A DNA stretch of 64,000 nucleotides from CAHJXF01 sp038225855. GTDB lineage: Bacteria > Pseudomonadota > Gammaproteobacteria > Burkholderiales > Burkholderiaceae_D. The notes beneath the pieces are model-generated. The model did not search any database. It was not told where the DNA came from and saw only the letters and a program-made list of their open reading frames with translations. Positions 62,867 to 64,000 of this stretch are shown piece after piece; position 1 is the stretch's first letter; each line of letters opens with the position of its first letter. A program made the translations under genes and the position numbers. Location: assembly GCA_038225855.1 (NCBI GenBank), contig JBBRQU010000015.1:1-64000 (forward strand), read 5' to 3'.

Positions 62867-63496
62867 ATGAAGAGAAAAGCGGAGGAACTGCTTCGCCGCC
62901 TGGTGCGCGTAATGGCAGCAGGAGTCTTGGCAAGCGGCGGCATTAGCGTGAACGCGGCGGATGCCGTCATCACGCCGGGCGCGATCGAGGGCGTCGGCTT
63001 GTATGGCACCCCGGCGATCGTAGTCCACCGCACGCTGACGACCAAGGCGCACGAAACCAGCGGCGGCTGGCACTACCACCCGGGCTTTGTCTACAACGTC
63101 GTCGTCGCAGGAACGATTGCGGTCCAGGATGGCTGCGACGCGGAACCGAAGCTCTACGGCGTCGGGCAGGCGTTCGAGACCTCCGAGGGCCGCGTGCACC
63201 GCGCCTTCGTCCCCAAGGAGCCCGGCAAGGAGACGGGCAAGGCCGACGCCGTCGAACAAAACATGTTCATCCTGCCGGCCACCAGCCGCAACGCCGAGGG
63301 CAAACCCATCCTCGGCAAGCCGGTCCCTGACACCATGGGCCACTGCGGACCGCCAAGCGTCGCCGGCGAATGCGGGAACGGCGGCTGGCAGAAATTCGAC
63401 TTCCCGCAGAAGTTCGCTGGCGAGAGCGCCTGCACCGCCTACGTCGCCGGCCGCCCGAGGATCACGCTGCTCATGCCGGCGGATCCGCTGAAGTAG
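62867..63496 (+). CDS. Secreted cupin-like protein
   Basis: A 209-residue protein with a signal peptide (LVRVMAAGVLASGGISVNAA) and a cupin-type core around GGWHYHPGFVYNVVVAGTIA, which has a His-x-His metal-binding pattern, and GQAFETSEGRVHRAFVP. Further on are several cysteines (DTMGHCGPPSVAGECGNGGW, then SACTAYVAG) that could form disulfides in the periplasm. GAGGGG lies ahead of the ATG. I know no assigned function; the divergent TPR regulator suggests it may control it. Confidence 0.8.
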   Translation: MKRKAEELLRRLVRVMAAGVLASGGISVNAADAVITPGAIEGVGLYGTPAIVVHRTLTTKAHETSGGWHYHPGFVYNVVVAGTIAVQDGCDAEPKLYGVGQAFETSEGRVHRAFVPKEPGKETGKADAVEQNMFILPATSRNAEGKPILGKPVPDTMGHCGPPSVAGECGNGGWQKFDFPQKFAGESACTAYVAGRPRITLLMPADPLK

Positions 63497-64000
63497 GGCA
63501 CGCCGCTCAAGCCCTCGGGTGCTTCTTGGCCGCGACCTCAGAGGCCAAGAAGCAATGCTCCCGTTCGTGGCCGGACCATCGGCCGCGAAAAGGGCGCTTG
63601 AAATTCCTATCCGCGGGCAACGTCATTGTCCGGCAGCGCGTTGTCCAGCCCCTGCGCAGGGCGTATCGCATCTCGCCGCCACGCTTGAGCCACACATGGT
63701 GCTCTACGGTGCTGCGTCGGTCGAGCGTTGGCGAGGCCACTGCCCAATGTCGGCATTGGGGCGGTCCGTTCTCGGGTGCGAATGTCAGGAGTGGGTCGCA
63801 ATCGGTCGTAGTTTAGTTGCCTGTTATCGGCCAGTGGCGGTAGTAGCAATCGCACGTCCATACCAGTCGTTCGGCGGCGGCGGTCAGGTCGGCAAGAGAC
63901 CGCGTTCAAGTTGAAGCAGCTGTCCGCACATGAAGTGACCTTCGCGAAATCCGTGTCGAGCCGCTGCGCACCGCCGGGCTCAACAGTGACCGCATAACCA
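63497..64000. other. 504-bp terminal stretch with no recognised gene
   Basis: Open frames up to 131 codons occur on both strands but show no family motif or ribosome site. The segment near 63740-63830 (with GTCAGGAGTGGGTCGCAATC) resembles a type of degenerate intergenic sequence seen in environmental proteobacteria; this is from memory and weak. The DNA may continue a feature beyond the window. Confidence 0.4.

Overview
The window is GC-rich, gene-dense DNA from a betaproteobacterium, most likely of the order Burkholderiales. The evidence is gene order and protein style: ftsA-ftsZ followed by lpxC, dciA-like, an M23 peptidase and secA; pilS-pilR-ampD-nrdA-nrdB followed by an Ala/Lys-rich histone H1-like gene; and aroQ-accB-accC-prmA-zinc-ribbon/DUF3426-pfkB. 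No tRNA, rRNA, CRISPR array or complete insertion sequence was recognised. All functions below are read from sequence and family knowledge; no database search was run.

Layout. 1-8 kb: end of the division cluster (ftsA truncated by the window edge, ftsZ), an M1 aminopeptidase, lpxC, a dciA-like gene and an M23 peptidase. 8-16 kb: secA, threonine aldolase, two toxin-antitoxin modules (the second with a frameshifted toxin), then trpG-trpD-trpC without trpE. 16-24 kb: an OmpA-type lipoprotein, ffh, a CcsA/YpjD-like membrane protein, the pilS-pilR two-component pair and ampD. 24-30 kb: nrdA-nrdB behind a promoter carrying two NrdR-box-like palindromes and three DnaA-box-like 9-mers, then the histone-like gene and yggT. 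30-37 kb (minus strand): glycine-zipper lipoprotein, PfkB kinase, DUF3426 protein, prmA, accC, accB, aroQ and a TlpA thioredoxin preceded by a 7 x 7-bp tandem repeat. 37-51 kb: a conserved hypothetical, a NERD-domain helicase, mpl, a YqiA-like esterase, marC, an AraC/GyrI-type pseudogene, cupin, RidA and AIM24 proteins, an orphan antitoxin, an RNB ribonuclease, a TonB-like gene, a small secreted protein, aroE, mtgA and an EamA permease.

51.7-59 kb looks like an accessory catabolic island: a five-gene minus-strand operon (thiolase, periplasmic solute-binding protein, acyl-CoA ligase, enoyl-CoA hydratase, SDR dehydrogenase) diverging from a TetR-family regulator. The regulator carries an extra N-terminal HTH resembling that of IS481-type transposases. 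The set is suited to capturing a carboxylic acid, activating it with CoA and shortening it by beta-oxidation; the substrate is unknown. 59-64 kb holds a TolA/TonB-like protein with a very long Ala/Glu/Gln/Arg coiled coil, a winged-helix/TPR regulator diverging from a secreted cupin-like protein, and two stretches with no recognisable gene.

Two families of short dispersed palindromic repeats (one bounded by TGTCATTSCGA-type inverted arms, one made of TTCCCGCG/CGCGGGAA hairpins) occupy many gaps between core genes. The first ~600 bp, inside ftsA, read like a gammaproteobacterial (Xanthomonadales) allele joined to a betaproteobacterial 3' end, and should be checked as recombination or an assembly chimera.
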